A stretch of 64,000 nt of DNA from Cardiobacterium valvarum (GCF_900460955.1 NZ_UFUW01000001.1:1672738-1736737); one strand, 5' to 3'. Counted from the stretch's first letter, positions 35,458-44,827 are shown. Translations and numbers: made by a program. The notes: generated from the letters alone by a model not told the origin.

Positions 35458-36201
35458 TTAGTAGATGACGTCTTTACCGTAGCTTTTGACGATATCAGCG
35501 ATGTGGGCGACGGTTTCTTTCGGCGGCGGGTGCACGCCTTCGAGCTGGTAGGTATCGCCGCACAGCGCCCATTTGTGCGCGCCGAGTTCGTGATACGGCA
35601 GCAGCTCGACTTTCTCGATGTTGTCCATCGGCGCGATGTATTCGCCGAGGAGATGCGCGGAACGGTCGTCGTCGCTGTATCCCGGCACGATGACGTAGCG
35701 GATGCGGGTAAGTTGCCCGCGCTCTTGCAGGTGTTTGGCGAACATCAGGGTACGGGTGTTCGGCACGCCGACGAGTTTTTTGTGGATTTCGTTATCGAGC
35801 TGTTTAAGGTCGAGCATGACAAGATCGGTGTGATCCAGCAGTTCTTTCAGGGTGTCGTCGTAGTGGCGGGCGTAGCCGTTGGTGTCAAGACAGGTGTGGA
35901 TGCCGTAGGCCTTGCAGGCGACGAACCAGTCGCGGATGAATTCGGGTTGCAGCAGGGATTCGCCGCCGCTGGCGGTTACACCGCCGCCGGTGGCTTTCAG
36001 GTAGAAGCGGTACTGGATGACCTGCTGCATCAGTTCGTCTACGGTGACTTTGCGCGATTTGTCGGTTTCCATGTCCCAGGTATCGCGGTTGTGGCAGTAG
36101 AGGCAGCGCATCAGGCAGCCCTGGGTAAAGACGACGAAGCGCAGCCCGGGGCCGTCCACGGTGCCGCAGGTTTCGATGGAGTGGATGATGCCGTAGCGCA
36201 T
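35458..36201 (-). CDS. pflA: Pyruvate formate-lyase activating enzyme
   Basis: The 247-residue radical SAM enzyme puts a glycyl radical on pyruvate formate-lyase under anaerobic conditions. The 4Fe-4S motif is C29-LMR-C33-LY-C36. [16 protein letters not shown] at the start, [10 protein letters not shown] near residue 72 and TNGYARHYD near 107 are typical. Length equals E. coli PflA (246). No pflB gene is nearby in the window. The gene implies a facultative or fermentative lifestyle. Confidence 0.92.
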   Translation of the reverse strand: MRYGIIHSIETCGTVDGPGLRFVVFTQGCLMRCLYCHNRDTWDMETDKSRKVTVDELMQQVIQYRFYLKATGGGVTASGGESLLQPEFIRDWFVACKAYGIHTCLDTNGYARHYDDTLKELLDHTDLVMLDLKQLDNEIHKKLVGVPNTRTLMFAKHLQERGQLTRIRYVIVPGYSDDDRSAHLLGEYIAPMDNIEKVELLPYHELGAHKWALCGDTYQLEGVHPPPKETVAHIADIVKSYGKDVIY

Positions 36202-36542
36202 GGGGAGACTCTCGGGTGAGGAATGGCGTAATTTTAGCGGATTACGCGCCGGACGGCTGTCCTCTCGCCGCCGCGACGAGTGATGCGGGGTGTGGTGCCA
36301 AGCAGCGTGGTTGCTGACTTTCGTAGAGACGTTGCCTGCAACATCTCAAAATCAAAAAACGCGCGGTTTCCCGCTTGGCGGTTGCGCTTACCCGAAATGC
36401 AAAAAGCAGGCCGTACCTGCTTGATGGGCTAAAGCCCATCCTACGCCCGTCAAGCGGCGTCATTACAGGCCTCGCCAAGCGGCGTTATTACTGAGCCCGT
36501 CAAGCGGTGTAAACGCTGGCTTCCCACCAAACGGACATAAAT
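36202..36542. repeat. Composite repeat element upstream of pflA
   Basis: No gene is seen. From 36303 to 36460 lies a composite element: GTGGTTGCTG, then the perfect inverted repeat region AGACGTTGCCTGCAACATCT, then AATGCAAAAAGCAGGC, then TGGGCTAAAGCCCA. The same order appears inverted at about 61202-61372. After it come four CAAGCGGCGT-type cores (36456-36535). Confidence 0.85.
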
Positions 36543-36571
36543 AAAGGCGGGCAAGCCCGCCTTTTTTATTG
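36543..36571. terminator. Terminator at the 3' end of the cupredoxin gene
   Basis: AAAGGCGGGC-AA-GCCCGCCTTTTTT stem. The stop codon of the cupredoxin gene lies inside the A/T tract, so the stem begins right at the end of the gene. It can act in both directions. Confidence 0.8.
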
Positions 36572-37084
36572 TGCTGCCGCCGCTTTGTTGCCATCAGCGG
36601 GTTGGTTTTCCGTTGCCGTTGCTTCAGCGGGTTTATCGCCGCTGTCGCCTTTGAGTTGTTCGATGTATTTGGTCAGGCGGCCTTTGTTGCTCATCGCGCG
36701 TTTTTCCAGTTTGGGCAGGCGGCTGTTGACGGTGTCCATGTTGGTCGCCTCACCCACCTGGATGACGCCGACCATGTTCATCATGCTGTGTGGCGGGCAG
36801 ACGTAAATGTACACGCCTTCTTTATCGAGTTTGACGCTGTATTTTTCGTCCGGCTCGCTTTTGAAGGCTTCCGCGCCGTCGGGGACGAGTTTGCTTTCGA
36901 CGTTGTGGCCGCGCGTGGCCGGCAGGAAGGTGACGGTGTCGCCAGGTGCGATTTTCAGCACGGCGGGTTCGAAGACCATGGTCTCTTTGTCGCTGCCGAT
37001 GTCGAGCATTTTTACTTCGTGTTCGACAGCGTGGGCGGATGCGGCTGCGGCAAGCAGGGCGAGGGGCAGGAGGGCTTTTTTCAT
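36566..37084 (-). CDS. Pseudoazurin-like cupredoxin
   Basis: The 172-residue protein has a signal peptide (MKKALLPLALLAAAASAHA) and a cupredoxin fold. Type 1 copper ligands are H60 (RGHNVES), C96 and H99 (VCPPHSMM) and M104, with the C-x2-H-x4-M spacing of pseudoazurin. It is a periplasmic electron carrier. A long C-terminal tail (residues 125-172, EATATENQPADGNKAAAAQ) is unusual. Its ATG overlaps the stop of the ABC ATPase gene (ATGA), so it is the last gene of an iron-type ABC operon. A role in redox release of metal from a chelate is inference. Confidence 0.85.
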   Translation of the reverse strand: MKKALLPLALLAAAASAHAVEHEVKMLDIGSDKETMVFEPAVLKIAPGDTVTFLPATRGHNVESKLVPDGAEAFKSEPDEKYSVKLDKEGVYIYVCPPHSMMNMVGVIQVGEATNMDTVNSRLPKLEKRAMSNKGRLTKYIEQLKGDSGDKPAEATATENQPADGNKAAAAQ

Positions 37085-37887
37085 GGTGTTGTCTCCGTGG
37101 GTGGGTTGGGTTTGGGGGCGCGGATGGCGCGGCGCGGCATGACGACGGCCGGGGCACCGTCGGGGTCGTTGTACACGGCGGCTTCGACGCGGTAGATGCG
37201 TTCGATGGTTTCTTTTTGCAAGACGTCGCGCGGCGTGCCTTGTGCCTGGATTTTGGCGTCCGCCAGCAGGATGATTTCGTCGGCAAATTGGGCGGCGAGG
37301 TTGAGGTCGTGCAGGATCATCAGGGTGATGAGCTCGCGTTCGCGGGTGTGGTGGCGCACGGCTTCGAGCAGGACGCACTGGTGGTGCATGTCGAGCGCGC
37401 TCACCGGTTCGTCAAGCAGGAGGATTTCCGGATCGCGCAGCAGGACTTGCGCAAACATGACCATTTGCCGCTGCCCGCCGGAGAGGGCAAGGACGTCGCG
37501 TCCGGCAAGGTGGGCGATGCCGAGGGTTTCCATCATGGCGGCGGCACGGGCGAGTTGTTCGTCCGAGACACGCATGGTGAGGTTCGTCATTTGGCCAAGC
37601 AGGACGATTTCCAGCGCGGTGAGCGAGGCATCAACGATGGTGTCCTGCGGCATGTAGCCGATGGGTTTGCGCCAGGCCATGTGATGGCCGTGGCTGAGGG
37701 TTTTGTCGCGGTAGCGGATGTGTCCGCTGTAGGGCAGTTCGGCAAAGAGGGTTTTGATGAGCGAGGATTTGCCTGCGCCGTTCGGCCCGAGGATGGCGTA
37801 GGTTTTGCCGTGGTGCAATTCGAGCGAGATGTTGTCGGCGACGCAGAGTTGGCCGCGATGGATGGTGAGGTGGTCTATCTGCATCAT
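37081..37887 (-). CDS. Iron-chelate ABC transporter ATPase (FecE/FepC family)
   Basis: The 268-residue protein has Walker A GPNGAGKSS near residue 34, ALSGGQRQMVMFAQ (signature) near 136, LLLDEPVSALD near 156 and HDLNLAAQF (switch H) near 190. The start overlaps the stop of the permease (ATGA). MPQDTIVDASLT near 78 is the Q-loop. It fits the siderophore/heme type importers. The C-terminus after residue 235 (ETIERIYRVEAAVYND) is the usual FepC-like tail. Ends overlapping the cupredoxin start. Confidence 0.92.
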   Translation of the reverse strand: MMQIDHLTIHRGQLCVADNISLELHHGKTYAILGPNGAGKSSLIKTLFAELPYSGHIRYRDKTLSHGHHMAWRKPIGYMPQDTIVDASLTALEIVLLGQMTNLTMRVSDEQLARAAAMMETLGIAHLAGRDVLALSGGQRQMVMFAQVLLRDPEILLLDEPVSALDMHHQCVLLEAVRHHTRERELITLMILHDLNLAAQFADEIILLADAKIQAQGTPRDVLQKETIERIYRVEAAVYNDPDGAPAVVMPRRAIRAPKPNPPTETTP

Positions 37888-39011
37888 GTGTTGGCCTTGC
37901 GCGAGAGGATGATCCAGAAGAAGAACGGCACGCCGATGAAGGAGGTGATGATGCCGATGGGAAATTCCGCGCCGGGGTTGATGAGTTTGGAGAGGACGGA
38001 GGCGGCGGAGAGGAAGGCGGAGCCGGCCAGCATGGCGGTCGGCAGGAAGTAACGCTGGTCTTCGCCGACGAGCATCCGCGCAACGTGCGGGGAGACGAGG
38101 CCGATGAAGCCGATGGTGCCGATGAAGCTGATGACGGTCGCGGTCATGACGGCGACGATGACGAGTACGCGCATTCTGAGCGCGGTGAGGTTCACACCCA
38201 TGCTGGCGGCGCGTGCTTCGCCGAGGCGCAGGGCGGTGAGTTGCCAGACGTTGGCGAAGAGCAGCAGGATGCAGGTGAGGGTGACGACGACGGTGATGGC
38301 GAGGGTCTGCCATTTGGCTTTGCTGAGGGCGCCGAAGAGCCAGAAGAGGATTTTTTGCGATTCTTCCGGGGTGGCGATGTATTGCATGAGCGAGGAGGCG
38401 GACTGGAAGATGAAGAGCAGGGCGATGCCGACCAGCACCAGCGTGGATGAGGAGAAGCGGCGCATGGAGGCGAAGATGAACATGATGCCGGCGGCGAGCA
38501 TGGTCATGAGGAAGGCGGATAGTGGCTGGGCGACGTACACGGAGAGGCCGAAGGTGCCGAAAACGACGACAAGCGAGGCGCCGAAACCGGCGGCAGCGGC
38601 CATGCCGAGGGTATAGGGGCTGGCCATGGGGTTGTTAAGCAGGGTCTGGATTTCCGCGCCGCCCGCGCCAAGCGCTGCGCCGGCGACGAGCGCCATCAGG
38701 GCGATGGGCAGGCGCAGGTGGTTGACGATGATGTGGGTGATGTTGTCCACGCCGCCGATGCCGAGCCATTGCTGGAAGCTGTACCAGTGCAGGGCGAGGC
38801 TGCCCGCGCCCGCTTCCGGCGCGGTGTCGCGGAATTGCAGCAGGGCGTAGAGCACATCTTTGGCGCTGATTTTGCCGCCGGCCGCGCCATTGGTGAGATC
38901 GAGAATGAAGGTGATGAGGCAGAACACGATGAAGAGCAGCATGATGGTCCACCGCCGCTTTTCGCGGCGGCGGTGGGCGGCAATCGTGTCTTGAACGGTT
39001 TGCTGCGGCAC
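37884..39011 (-). CDS. FecCD-family iron-chelate ABC permease
   Basis: The 375-residue inner-membrane protein has about nine or ten hydrophobic helices. LRLPIALMALVAGAALGAGGAEIQTLLNNPMASPYTLG around residues 99-136 is the FecCD signature, and FIGLVSPHVARMLVGEDQRYFLPTAML near 310 is the ATPase-contact loop. It has a cytoplasmic charged N-terminus (RRREKRRW). A single permease gene suggests a homodimer. Three bases separate it from the binding protein gene. Confidence 0.92.
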   Translation of the reverse strand: MPQQTVQDTIAAHRRREKRRWTIMLLFIVFCLITFILDLTNGAAGGKISAKDVLYALLQFRDTAPEAGAGSLALHWYSFQQWLGIGGVDNITHIIVNHLRLPIALMALVAGAALGAGGAEIQTLLNNPMASPYTLGMAAAAGFGASLVVVFGTFGLSVYVAQPLSAFLMTMLAAGIMFIFASMRRFSSSTLVLVGIALLFIFQSASSLMQYIATPEESQKILFWLFGALSKAKWQTLAITVVVTLTCILLLFANVWQLTALRLGEARAASMGVNLTALRMRVLVIVAVMTATVISFIGTIGFIGLVSPHVARMLVGEDQRYFLPTAMLAGSAFLSAASVLSKLINPGAEFPIGIITSFIGVPFFFWIILSRKANT

Positions 39012-39014
39012 GGA

Positions 39015-40112
39015 TTACTCCGCTTTCAGGAAGAAGGTGCCTTCCGGGGTGACCGGCAGATACTTCTTGTGGAAGTCGAGGTAGGTAGCGAGCGGGTCGA
39101 CATCCTTGAAGGTGTCCGGATAGAGCGCTTTGGCGATGTACTGGATGGAGGCGGCATCGGCCAGTGTGCGCGAGGCGCCCTGGTAGATGCCGTAGAGGCG
39201 GCCATCCTTGATGGCTGGCAGTTCCGCCCAGCCCTGACGTGTTTTGTAACCGTTCAGGCGTTTCAGCGCTTCGTCTTTGGCGATGTTGATGCCCATCACC
39301 AGCGCCTGTTCGTTTTTCTTCAGCTCGGTTTCGCGCCCGCTGATAACGATGACTTCAGGTTTATCGACGATGACCTGTTCGGGGTTCATCGGGCCGGCGT
39401 ATTCGACGTGGCCGACGGCGATGTTGCTGCCCATCGCCTGCTCGGCGAGCGGCCCCCACATGGTGTTGCCGAAGCTGTTGCCGTATTCGGTCGGGCCTTT
39501 GTTGCCGAATTCGAGATAGATTTTCGGCTTGGGCTGGCCGGATTTTTCCACGCGGCTGTGCACGTCTTTCACCACGCCTTCATACCAGGCGGCGATTTCT
39601 TTGGCACGCGCTTCCTGACCGGTGATTTCGCCAAGAACGCGGGTGCTTTCCAGATGCAGCGGCAATTGTTCCTTGTTGTAGTCAAGGACGATGACGGGGA
39701 TGCCCGCTTTTTCCAGCGGTTCGAGGTCGTCTTCGATCGCCTGCCATTGCCAGTCGGCAAGGATGACCAGATCCGGCTTCAGCGCCAGCACTTTTTCCAC
39801 CGAGAAGGTGCCGACTTCGACTTCGCCCACATCGGCGAGTTCGTTCAGTTTCGGCAGCGTCTTGCTGTACACCTCCCAGCTGCTCGGCGTCCAGTCGGTC
39901 CAGACAGCTTTCGAGAAGCCAACGACGTTATCCAGCGCTTTTTCACCGCCAACCGCGAGGTAATCGGTGTAATAGAAACCCAGCATGATGCGCTTTGCAG
40001 GCACATCGACTTTCACTTCGCGACCAAGCACATCTTTGATGGTCTTCACCTCGGCGTGGGCGACGGTCATGGTCGCCGCGACGACGGCAGCGGCAAGCAG
40101 TTTTTTCAGCAT
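39015..40112 (-). CDS. Periplasmic iron-chelate binding protein
   Basis: The 365-residue product has a signal peptide (MLKKLLAAAVVAATMTVAHA) and the class III binding-protein (BtuF/FepB) fold: VLGREVKVDVPAKRIMLGFYYTDYL near residue 28, LKPDLVILADWQW near 112, YLEFGNKGPTEYGNSFG near 200. It delivers ligand to the permease. Which chelate is bound is not clear. It is the first gene of the operon with FecCD, ATPase and cupredoxin. A deleted copy of such a gene is at 41453-41758. Confidence 0.88.
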   Translation of the reverse strand: MLKKLLAAAVVAATMTVAHAEVKTIKDVLGREVKVDVPAKRIMLGFYYTDYLAVGGEKALDNVVGFSKAVWTDWTPSSWEVYSKTLPKLNELADVGEVEVGTFSVEKVLALKPDLVILADWQWQAIEDDLEPLEKAGIPVIVLDYNKEQLPLHLESTRVLGEITGQEARAKEIAAWYEGVVKDVHSRVEKSGQPKPKIYLEFGNKGPTEYGNSFGNTMWGPLAEQAMGSNIAVGHVEYAGPMNPEQVIVDKPEVIVISGRETELKKNEQALVMGINIAKDEALKRLNGYKTRQGWAELPAIKDGRLYGIYQGASRTLADAASIQYIAKALYPDTFKDVDPLATYLDFHKKYLPVTPEGTFFLKAE

Positions 40113-40191
40113 ATAAGCTCCTGTTGTGGGGAAAATGCGCCCGTGGGTAAAACCCGCCGCACCCGGGCGCAAGGCGCAGTGGCTTGGAAAA

Positions 40192-40776
40192 TCAGGCGGG
40201 GTGGTAAGCGGCAATGTCCCAATAGGCGACATCGTAAAAACGCTGCATAAACGTGACCGGATCGGCGCAGAGCAAATCGAGAAAGGCGGCGACGCTGTCG
40301 GCAATCCGCATTGAGCATTCTTCGTGGTTGTAATAAAACACCTTGCCGCGATGCGCACCTGCGGTTGCCAGATAAAAGCGTTCCGGCGCCTGCCCAAATC
40401 CGGCGAAAACGATGGCGTTGTCCCACCAGGTCGGGACACCGTAAACCGCCTCACCGTCTTCACAGTTTTCGTCATCCGTCAGCAGCCATTCATAGAGCGC
40501 CGCCTTTTCTGCTGCCATGTGGGCGAGTGGCAGGAAGAAAAAGTATTCGTCGCTATCAGCACGGTTGGCGAAAAGCTGCAAACCGTCGCTTTCCCGATAG
40601 AGCGCGGGCAAGACTGTATCGCAGCCCTGCAAGGCGTCTTCCAGCGCGGCGATAGCAGTTGCGGACGCAGGTGGGAAAGTAATGTGGCTAAGCGGGATGA
40701 TGTCGCCGCCTGCTTCTGCACGATTGACAAAATGCGGATTGGGCGCGACAAGCAGGGTGTTTAGGAGTTCAAGCAT
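40192..40776 (-). CDS. SMI1/KNR4 (SUKH)-family protein
   Basis: The 194-residue protein resembles the SUKH superfamily of immunity-type proteins: short helical N-terminus, ALEDALQGCDTVLPALYRESDGLQLF near residue 45 (the LPxxYRxSDGLxL core), and a C-terminal helical part (FLDLLCADPVTFMQRFYD). Several polymorphic-toxin systems use SUKH proteins as antitoxins. No toxin is next to it. It sits with the AT-rich gene 40791 between the intact binding protein gene and a deleted copy, so the pair may be an inserted cassette. Confidence 0.7.
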   Translation of the reverse strand: MLELLNTLLVAPNPHFVNRAEAGGDIIPLSHITFPPASATAIAALEDALQGCDTVLPALYRESDGLQLFANRADSDEYFFFLPLAHMAAEKAALYEWLLTDDENCEDGEAVYGVPTWWDNAIVFAGFGQAPERFYLATAGAHRGKVFYYNHEECSMRIADSVAAFLDLLCADPVTFMQRFYDVAYWDIAAYHPA

Positions 40777-40790
40777 ATTTAGAGACAGAG

Positions 40791-41435
40791 TTAATTATTG
40801 CCAAAAATTACTCTATTGTTGCCTGCCAATAGACGTTTTTTGGCGGCATTGATATTGGATGGAATAGATGCCAGGGGGAATAAAATAAAAATTAAATAAA
40901 ATAAGTAAAATATGAAAAATATAGAAAGCATAGGGAATGTAGAAACCATGGGCAAACCATTATTACCAGAATCCAGTCTGGTTATAACAATATAAAAACC
41001 ATAGACTATCATAGGAATAAATGCAATAAAAAAGAATATTATCGCTTCTTCTCCAGTTATCTTTTTCCTTTCTTCATAATGCTTTCTGTTTTCGTTCCAA
41101 ACAATAGAGGCCAACCCCCTGCTCAAACCACCTTTAGCCATAACAACATCAAGTATTCCATGCAGACCAACTTCTTTATCAAGAAGAAAATCAAGTTCTT
41201 CCACAGTCAAATCCCTAAAATAGGGTATTTTCATTTGCTCTACTTGCCTTAATATATGGCTTGAACCATTTGTTATCATCTCAGGACGGGTGGTTTCAAT
41301 ATACCGTTTAATAACCTCAAGTTCTTCTATATCAGGCTCCAAGATTCCATTCAGATATTTTTTCAGCCTTTTACGACTGAGGAATGGACTAATTACATTT
41401 AAAATTATATTCAGAAAATCATTTATAGTAGCCAT
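40791..41435 (-). CDS. AT-rich two-helix membrane protein of unknown function
   Basis: The 214-residue protein has a clear AGAGGA site before ATG 41435. The first 125 residues are charged and helical (LEPDIEELEVIKRYIE, LTVEELDFLLDKEVG). Two hydrophobic helices follow near residues 130-150 and 168-192. Base composition is far lower in GC than all neighbours, which suggests recent transfer. I do not recognise a family. Its place beside a SUKH gene suggests a toxin- or immunity-related cassette, but this is only context. Confidence 0.65.
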   Translation of the reverse strand: MATINDFLNIILNVISPFLSRKRLKKYLNGILEPDIEELEVIKRYIETTRPEMITNGSSHILRQVEQMKIPYFRDLTVEELDFLLDKEVGLHGILDVVMAKGGLSRGLASIVWNENRKHYEERKKITGEEAIIFFFIAFIPMIVYGFYIVITRLDSGNNGLPMVSTFPMLSIFFIFYLFYLIFILFPLASIPSNINAAKKRLLAGNNRVIFGNN

Positions 41436-41452
41436 ATTTCATCCTCTCATTG

Positions 41453-41758
41453 CTACGGATACAGGAAAAACGCCCCCTGCGGTACGACTGGCAAATATTC
41501 GCGATAAAAATCCTGTGAGGTTTTATCCGGATCAACATCGGCGAACATCTCCGGATAAAGCACCTTCGCCATGACCGGTCACACAGCGATATCATCGGGA
41601 TAATAAAACGTCAGAATGGTGCGTTTCACCGGTACATCCACCGCCACTTCGCGCCCCAGCACATCTTTAATCTGCTTCACCTCCGCCTGTGCCGCGAGCA
41701 CGGCAAACGCCGCGCCGCAAAATACCAATTTTGCTAAATTCATCAATGGTTTCAACAT
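41453..41758 (-). pseudogene. Deleted copy of the iron-chelate binding protein
   Basis: The N-terminus (from ATG 41758, GGGGAG upstream) has a signal peptide and AEVKQIKDVLGREVAVDVPVKR, much like the binding protein at 39015. After FYYPDDIAV the frame stops at 41579. A further part (41453-41570) encodes AKVLYPEMFADVDPDKTSQDF and YLPVVPQGAFFL, the C-terminal end of the same family. About 280 codons in between are missing. It is a paralogue that lost its middle. Confidence 0.88.
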
Positions 41759-41920
41759 GGATACTCCCCGGCTAAAAATGCGACGCATCATGCCCAGTGC
41801 TAAGCCTAATGTCAATAAATCGCATTTGTACGCAGACCTCCATACAGGAAGCAAAATGGCGTAAATCTTGCTGATGTTTTACAGATTGTTAATATTCAGC
41901 CTTTCCGCGATAATAACGCC

Positions 41921-43321
41921 ATGAATTACCTCGCCCCCGAATTCATTGCCGCCTTCCTGCTCTTTCTTGCGCTGTACTGGAGCCAGCGCGAGCGCGCCGT
42001 CGTGCAAAACCGCCTGCTGCTCGCTGCCAGTTACCTGCTGGTCGCGACATACAGCTTCTTTTTTGCCCTCGAACTCGTCGCCTACTCCGCCTTCATCTAC
42101 CTCGCCGCACGCTACATCCAGCGCAGCCGCAGCAAAAAACACCTCGTTGCTACTATTGCCATTGCCGTCTCCCACCTCGCGCTGATGAAATACCTCGACT
42201 TCTTCCGCAGCGCCAGCCAGACCCTGCTGCACGCCGTCGGCATCCGCTGGAACCTGCCCGCCGCCGAAATCGCCCTGCCCATCGGCATCTCCTACTACAC
42301 CTTCCAGTCCATCACCTACCTCGTCGCCGCCTGGCGCGTGCAAATCGTTGTCGAAAAACCCGAACGCCTTGCCCTCTACCTCGCCTTCTTCCCCACCCTG
42401 CTGGCCGGCCCCATCTGCCGCGCCGGCGACATGCTGCCGCAATATGCCGCGACCGCGCCGCGCGCCGTCGGTGAGACCGGCCGCATCTTTATCCTCCTTA
42501 TCAGCGCCCTCGTCAAACTGCTGTGGCTGAACGCCTGGCTGGAAGAAAACTGGACGACGCCCATCCTCGGCAACCCTGAGCAGTACCAGCCCATCGAAGT
42601 CCTCGCCGGCCTCTACGCCTACACCCTCTACATCTATCTCAACTTTTCCGGCTACACCGAACTCGTCACCGCCTTTGCCCTGCTCCTCGGCATCCGCATC
42701 GCCGACAACTTCAACATGCCCTACGCCGCCACCAACCTGCGCGACTTCTGGCAACGCTGGCACATCAGCCTTTCCACCTGGATACGCGACTACCTCTACA
42801 TCCCGCTTGGCGGCAACCGCCACGGCTACCTGCGCACCCAAGTGAACCTCACCATCGCCATGCTGCTTTCCGGCCTGTGGCACGGCGCAAGCGGCAACTA
42901 CCTCATCTGGGGCGCGATGCACGCCGCCGGCATCATCGTGCTCAACAGCTGCGACCGCCTCATGGGCAAAAACGCCGTCGCCACCCTGAGTCCGGCGCTG
43001 GCGCGCTACGGCACCATCCACTACATCGTCCTCACCTGGGCCGTCTTCTACAAAAACGACGCCGACAACACCCGCGCCATCTTCCGCGCCCTCGGCGGCA
43101 ACCTCACCCTGGACGCGCCCGCGCGTGCGCTTACCTTCGTCCTCGCCTTCAACCTCATCCTCTACCTCTACCCGAAAAGCGCGGGCTGGCAACAACCCGC
43201 CGCCGCCCTGTGGCGCCGCCTGCCGTGGTATGGTCAGGCGCTCCTCTTCACCCTCGTCCTTATTACCATCGCCGCCTACGCCCCCGGCGGCATCCCGAAC
43301 ATCCTCTACGCCGATTACTGA
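41921..43321 (+). CDS. MBOAT-family O-acyltransferase (PatA/AlgI-like)
   Basis: The 466-residue polytopic protein belongs to the membrane-bound O-acyltransferase family. Marks are ALPIGISYYTFQSITYLV near 125, LAGPICRAGDML near 165, LRDFWQRWHISLSTWIRDYLYIPLGGNRHG near 270-300, and GLWHGASGNYLIWG near 320 with the catalytic histidine. With the SGNH gene right after it (nine bases from stop to ATG) it resembles the PatA/PatB type peptidoglycan O-acetylation pairs of Gram-negative pathogens; alginate or other polysaccharide acetylation is the alternative. O-acetylation would protect the wall from lysozyme. Confidence 0.88.
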   Translation: MNYLAPEFIAAFLLFLALYWSQRERAVVQNRLLLAASYLLVATYSFFFALELVAYSAFIYLAARYIQRSRSKKHLVATIAIAVSHLALMKYLDFFRSASQTLLHAVGIRWNLPAAEIALPIGISYYTFQSITYLVAAWRVQIVVEKPERLALYLAFFPTLLAGPICRAGDMLPQYAATAPRAVGETGRIFILLISALVKLLWLNAWLEENWTTPILGNPEQYQPIEVLAGLYAYTLYIYLNFSGYTELVTAFALLLGIRIADNFNMPYAATNLRDFWQRWHISLSTWIRDYLYIPLGGNRHGYLRTQVNLTIAMLLSGLWHGASGNYLIWGAMHAAGIIVLNSCDRLMGKNAVATLSPALARYGTIHYIVLTWAVFYKNDADNTRAIFRALGGNLTLDAPARALTFVLAFNLILYLYPKSAGWQQPAAALWRRLPWYGQALLFTLVLITIAAYAPGGIPNILYADY

Positions 43322-43330
43322 GACACGACC

Positions 43331-44827
43331 ATGCCGACCCGCATCCTGAAAATCCTCGCTACCCTCAGCACCACCTTCATCCTTGCCCTGTGGCTGATGC
43401 AGCACGGCATCGAACAATACTGGCAACAAACCTACTACCGCGCCTCGCCGCTCGCCGGATTACAGCACTTTGCCGTATGGCGCAGCGGCGACCGCCTCAA
43501 ACACACCCTATATACCCTGCTGGGCGCGGGCAACAGCGTACCGCACGAACCCGTCACCATCCCGAAAACCGTCGCTGCCCCCAAGCCACAGCCTGCACCT
43601 GCCGTAGCAGCAGAGCCCGCAGCCAAAAACCCCGCCCCCGCCGCACCCATTACCCCGCCCGAACCCGTCCTGCCTGCGCCGGAAGACAACCACCGCGCCC
43701 TGTGGGCGGCTGCCACCCTGATCGAGCTGCCTGCCATCACCACCGACATCTACACCAGCCAATACGACCCGCTCATCCTAGCCCGTCTGCGCCCGCTGGC
43801 TGAAGAAAGCGTTGCAGAAGACGACGACACGCAAGCCCTCATGGCAGACAGCGCCGAAACACCGGCAGAACAAGAAGACGACGGCGACTGGCGCCACCAC
43901 CTCGCCACCGAACTCGCCCATACCCACCCCATCTATGCCCGCACCTACCTCGCCAATAATGACGGCGGGCACACCAGCATCATCAACAGCACCCCGATAC
44001 ACACCTTTGATACCCCCGTCACGAATCCCGCGCCCGGCCTGCTTGACCTCGTCATCCCCGGCGCCACCGCCGCGCCGACCCTGCCGCTTGTCTGGCAAGA
44101 CGGAGACGACGACAGCAACGACGACACCGATCCGCCTGCCGCAGACGACGACAACCAAACTGCCGCCCAAACCGCTGCACCGTCCGGCCCCATCCAGCTT
44201 GGCGCAGATGACCGCGTCCTGCTCATCGGCGACTCCATGATGAAATCGCTCGCGCCGCACATCCAGCGCGAACTGCTCAGCCGCTACCACATCAAAAGCA
44301 TGAACCACGGCAAACCCAGCAGCGGCCTGCGCTACCCCGATTACTACAACTGGCCGGAAAACCTCGCCACCCTGCTCGACGAAAACCCGGACGTGCGCCT
44401 CATCGTCGTCATGCTCGGCGCGAACGACCCGCAGAACACGCCGAACCCCGCCGCGCCTGCAGAAAACCTGCACTTCGGCACCCCCGAATGGGAAACCTAC
44501 TACCGTGGCGAAATCCGCAAAATCCTCACAACCGCCGCCGCACACAACGTCAAAACCCTGTGGATTGGCCCGCCGCTGATGAAAAGCCCAAAATACAGCA
44601 ACAAAATCAGCTATCTGGATGGCCTTATCGCCGATGAAGTCGAAAAAGCCAACCAGCACTACCAAAATACCAACCGCCTCTTCGCCCAAGCGGACGGCAG
44701 CTACACCACCTACCTGCCGGACGAACGCGGCAAACCGGTGGCGGTGCGCAAAAGTGACGGTATCCACTTCACCACCCAGGGCGAAAAAATCCTCACGCAG
44801 CACGTCCTCGCCCGCATCAACCCCTGA
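43331..44827 (+). CDS. SGNH hydrolase/acetyltransferase partner of the MBOAT protein
   Basis: The 498-residue protein has an N-terminal membrane anchor (residues 8-22), a long low-complexity linker rich in P, A, E and D (residues 80-285), then an SGNH domain: LIGDSMMKSL with S302, LGANDPQ near 365 (block III N), and SDGIHFT with D476 and H479. It most resembles the DUF459 group. With the MBOAT gene just upstream it likely transfers or removes acetyl groups in the periplasm (PatB/OafB-like logic). The linker is unusually acidic, with runs such as QDGDDDSNDDTD. Confidence 0.85.
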   Translation: MPTRILKILATLSTTFILALWLMQHGIEQYWQQTYYRASPLAGLQHFAVWRSGDRLKHTLYTLLGAGNSVPHEPVTIPKTVAAPKPQPAPAVAAEPAAKNPAPAAPITPPEPVLPAPEDNHRALWAAATLIELPAITTDIYTSQYDPLILARLRPLAEESVAEDDDTQALMADSAETPAEQEDDGDWRHHLATELAHTHPIYARTYLANNDGGHTSIINSTPIHTFDTPVTNPAPGLLDLVIPGATAAPTLPLVWQDGDDDSNDDTDPPAADDDNQTAAQTAAPSGPIQLGADDRVLLIGDSMMKSLAPHIQRELLSRYHIKSMNHGKPSSGLRYPDYYNWPENLATLLDENPDVRLIVVMLGANDPQNTPNPAAPAENLHFGTPEWETYYRGEIRKILTTAAAHNVKTLWIGPPLMKSPKYSNKISYLDGLIADEVEKANQHYQNTNRLFAQADGSYTTYLPDERGKPVAVRKSDGIHFTTQGEKILTQHVLARINP

